NCBI GenBank assembly: GCA_002695065.1
Contig: NZNW01000137.1
Coordinates: 41,147 to 105,146, forward strand
Source of the DNA: Salinicola sp.
GTDB taxonomy: Bacteria; Pseudomonadota; Gammaproteobacteria; Pseudomonadales; Halomonadaceae
Direction: 5' to 3'
DNA length: 64,000 bases
A model generated the notes under the pieces. The model was given only the letters and a program-made list of their open reading frames with translations. It searched no databases and was not told where the DNA came from. The translations under genes were made by a program, and so were the position numbers. Shown one piece after another: positions 63,401 to 64,000 of this stretch; position 1 is the first letter of the stretch; the number at the start of each line of letters is the position of its first letter.

Positions 63401-64000
63401 AGTGAACGGCACCGATGCCAACGTCGGTCAGGCGATCACCGGCTCCAACGGTGGCACCTTTACACTGAACGCGGACGGTTCCTACAGCTTCAATCCGGGC
63501 ACGGCGTTCGATCGCCTTGCTGCAGGCCAAACTGACAAGACGCAGATCAGCTACACCGTCAGCGACGGTCAGGGTGGCACTTCTACCTCGACACTGACCG
63601 TGACGGTGACCGGTACCAACGATCTGCCGGTGGCCAAGGCCGACACCCAAACCACCGTCGAGAACGCCACCCTGAATGGCCAGGTCCCGGTGGCTACCGA
63701 TGTCGACGGCACGGTCGAGAGCTATCAGCTCGCGACCGATGTGGGTCAGGGTAATGGTGCGCTGAGCTTCAATAGCGATGGCTCCTACACCTTCAATCCG
63801 GGTGCGGACTTCGACAGTCTGCCCGTGGGTGAAAGCCGTGATGTCACCTTCAGCTACACCGCTACGGATAATAATGGCGGCGTCAGTGCCCCGCAGACGG
63901 TGACCATCACTGTGACCGGCACCAATGATGCCCCGGTAGCGGTCGCCGATACCGGCAGTACCGGTGAGAACGCCACCCTCAACGTGGCAGCAGCCCAGGG
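60465..64000 (+). CDS. Giant LapA-type adhesin with retention module, 5' part
   Basis: An open frame runs from the ATG at 60465 (GAGGTGAAAG upstream) to the window edge, 1178 codons so far. Residues ~1-125 match the LapA retention module: a beta-rich start (VVRVDGNVFLMDPQ, GATLFSPDGGRLILADGT), then IASGQDPTAIQEAPAAG. PAAG (102-105) fits the [T/A/P]AAG site cut by the periplasmic protease LapG, near the position known in Pseudomonas LapA. Residues ~175-585 are four Ig-like repeats; ~590 onward are cadherin/VCBS-type repeats ending GTNDAPVA. Such proteins are secreted by a type I system, stay plugged in a TolC-like pore through the retention module and are released when c-di-GMP falls. The C-terminal RTX/secretion part and any lapBCDEG genes lie outside the window. 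Confidence 0.92.
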   Translation, partial: MAALVTVVRVDGNVFLMDPQKPLVQGMAVPEGATLFSPDGGRLILADGTVLPLSAGQPLTLQIIEGVATLTMAEPAAADPEVAALQAAIASGQDPTAIQEAPAAGAGEGGGTMSEGGGFSAPFDIARTAREESSTYRYAATLSDPDRVTVTPASFNPEPNATPGDGTADGGATPTPAVSVSLDAIAIDDIVNLAESGQSITVSGKGGGDAVAGDQVTVTIGDVAYSTVLDEDLGFSIVVPGSLLAQFPSATATLTHASEGSVVTATSTRPYSVDLDAPAPTVQLDTLADDDVINAAESGQSITLTGRVGGDAVAGDTVTIAIGGQQYQVPVADDLTFSVVVPGSLLATAPGSTVTAVVSHTDAAGNTGTATTTHAYGVDTTSPTLGITLDTIAGDDVVNAAEANQSIPVTGKVSGEYAAGDRVTLTVGNQTYTGSVKADGSFSITVPGNQLAQNGSIQAVVSHTDAVGNTGSANTAGSYTVDTIAPVVTISLNTIAGDDVINAAESRQNVTLSGKAGGDAVSGDTVTIEIGGQTYTTTVGANGNFSVSVPGAVLANAGADRINATVSHTDAAGNTGTATTTHTYGVDTTPPTAIADTGSTQQEQGLSIDAAHGVLANDSDLGSDGSTLHVVAINGSSEGVGKSIAGSNGGTFIVQSDGSYRFLPGDTYNSLGAGEKTTSQISYTVSDGHGNFAVTTLTATIVGTNDAAIISGPAVGSVVEDSGVSGGKLATTGTLSVTDIDTGQSSFNPGSATFMGASGTTDGVTSSLGSLSITTDGRWTFNVDDSKVQYLGEGQVRTETFAVKSADGSASQTITIDIIGTNDAPVARADTGSTGENATLTVGAAQGVLTNDSDVDGGTLSVSAVNGVAGSVGQSIAGSNGGIFTLNADGSYSFNPGSAFDRLAAGQQDTTQVSYTVSDGQGGTATSTLTVTVTGTNDAPVARADTGSTGENAILNVSAARGVLANDSDVDGGTLSVRAVNGTDANVGQAITGSNGGTFTLNADGSYSFNPGTAFDRLAAGQTDKTQISYTVSDGQGGTSTSTLTVTVTGTNDLPVAKADTQTTVENATLNGQVPVATDVDGTVESYQLATDVGQGNGALSFNSDGSYTFNPGADFDSLPVGESRDVTFSYTATDNNGGVSAPQTVTITVTGTNDAPVAVADTGSTGENATLNVAAAQ
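60990..62230 (+). repeat. Four Ig-like repeats of 102-105 residues in the adhesin
   Basis: The landmark DxIAxDDxxNxAES recurs at 61011, 61317, 61632 and 61941, giving spacings of 102, 105 and 103 codons. Each repeat carries GDxVTxxxGxxxY, a central FSxxVPG and the closing VSHTDAxGNTGxA. They are bacterial Ig-like (Big-type) domains that usually form a stiff stalk. Confidence 0.85.
62231..64000 (+). repeat. Cadherin/VCBS-type repeats in the adhesin
   Basis: After the Ig-like stalk come repeats opening ADTGST-EN and closing VTGTNDAPVA. Copies with the landmark GAT/GAC codon at 62952, 63297 and 63642 are exactly 115 codons apart, and the next (63948) is 102 codons on. A canonical VCBS unit (SVVEDSGVSGGKLATTGTLSVTD) lies at ~62590-62940. 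Asp/Asn-rich loops (VLANDSDVDGG) suggest Ca2+ binding. The array continues past the window. Confidence 0.85.

Noticed and set aside
60357..63650. Three long minus-strand open frames (ending near 60357, 61608 and 62472) across the adhesin
   Set aside because: They are antisense to a clear repetitive adhesin frame that is open through the whole stretch. Their predicted products are low-complexity mirror images of the repeat codons with no recognisable domain.
1..64000. CRISPR arrays, tRNA/rRNA genes, transposases, prophage genes or plasmid origins
   Set aside because: I saw no repeat-spacer pattern, no cloverleaf ending in CCA near gene gaps, no rRNA-like stretch and no transposase, integrase or replication gene. 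The only clear multi-copy repeats are protein-coding adhesin units and the short promoter repeats listed.

Overview
The window is a GC-rich gammaproteobacterial chromosome segment. The gene set (BCCT transporter, RND pump, deo operon with Tsx porin, treY/treZ with glycogen genes, a LapA-type adhesin) fits a halophilic or halotolerant member of the Halomonadaceae or a close relative. That placement is inferred from content and composition, not from a marker gene. I see no rRNA, tRNA, CRISPR array, insertion sequence or prophage.

Layout. 1-4.2 kb: the 3' end of a COG3146 acyltransferase, a Kef-type K+/H+ antiporter overlapping a fructosamine-kinase-family gene, and a frameshifted SMP-30/gluconolactonase gene. 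4.4-9.7 kb: a TetR repressor divergent from an AcrAB-type RND pump, with an AcrR/TtgR-like operator between them and a strong terminator after the pump gene. 10.0-27.1 kb: a large alpha-glucan and trehalose locus. glgA, a degenerate glgB-like gene, treZ, malQ and treY are joined by four ATGA overlaps and followed by a DUF2934 gene, glgX and a full-length glgB. Convergent to these are a cytoplasmic trehalase and a glucose 1-dehydrogenase. Together they could build glycogen, debranch it, turn the maltodextrins into trehalose, split trehalose to glucose and oxidise the glucose. glgC and glgP are not in the window.

27.4-38.8 kb: an MscS-family channel, a lipoprotein that joins an NlpE-like domain to an I42 protease-inhibitor-like domain, a 53-residue membrane peptide, a LysR regulator, a CocE/NonD hydrolase translationally coupled to a BCCT transporter, a DUF3820 gene overlapping a CurA/LTB4DH-type oxidoreductase, and a pair of J-domain-like genes. 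38.9-43.8 kb: a SorC-family regulator divergent from an MHS transporter, a sulfatase and its formylglycine-generating enzyme, which looks like a self-contained sulfate-ester utilisation module.

43.8-52.5 kb: nucleoside and deoxynucleoside catabolism. nupC, deoC, deoA, deoB, deoD, cdd and a GNAT gene lie on the minus strand, with tsx and deoR on the plus strand across a divergent control region rich in inverted repeats. 52.6-60.2 kb: an aldehyde dehydrogenase, a PucR regulator, a type II haloacid dehalogenase, a DinB protein, a LysE exporter, an adenine-deaminase-type enzyme and a class I aminotransferase. 60.5 kb to the end: the start of a giant LapA-like adhesin with an N-terminal retention module, a PAAG site matching the LapG protease, Ig-like repeats and cadherin/VCBS-type repeats. 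It runs off the window.

The observations most worth following are the catalytically gutted GlgB paralogue inside the glgA-treZ-malQ-treY operon, the NlpE/I42 fusion lipoprotein, the coupled J-protein pair, the BCCT/hydrolase pair, the sulfatase/FGE module and the repeat-bearing promoter of the adhesin.
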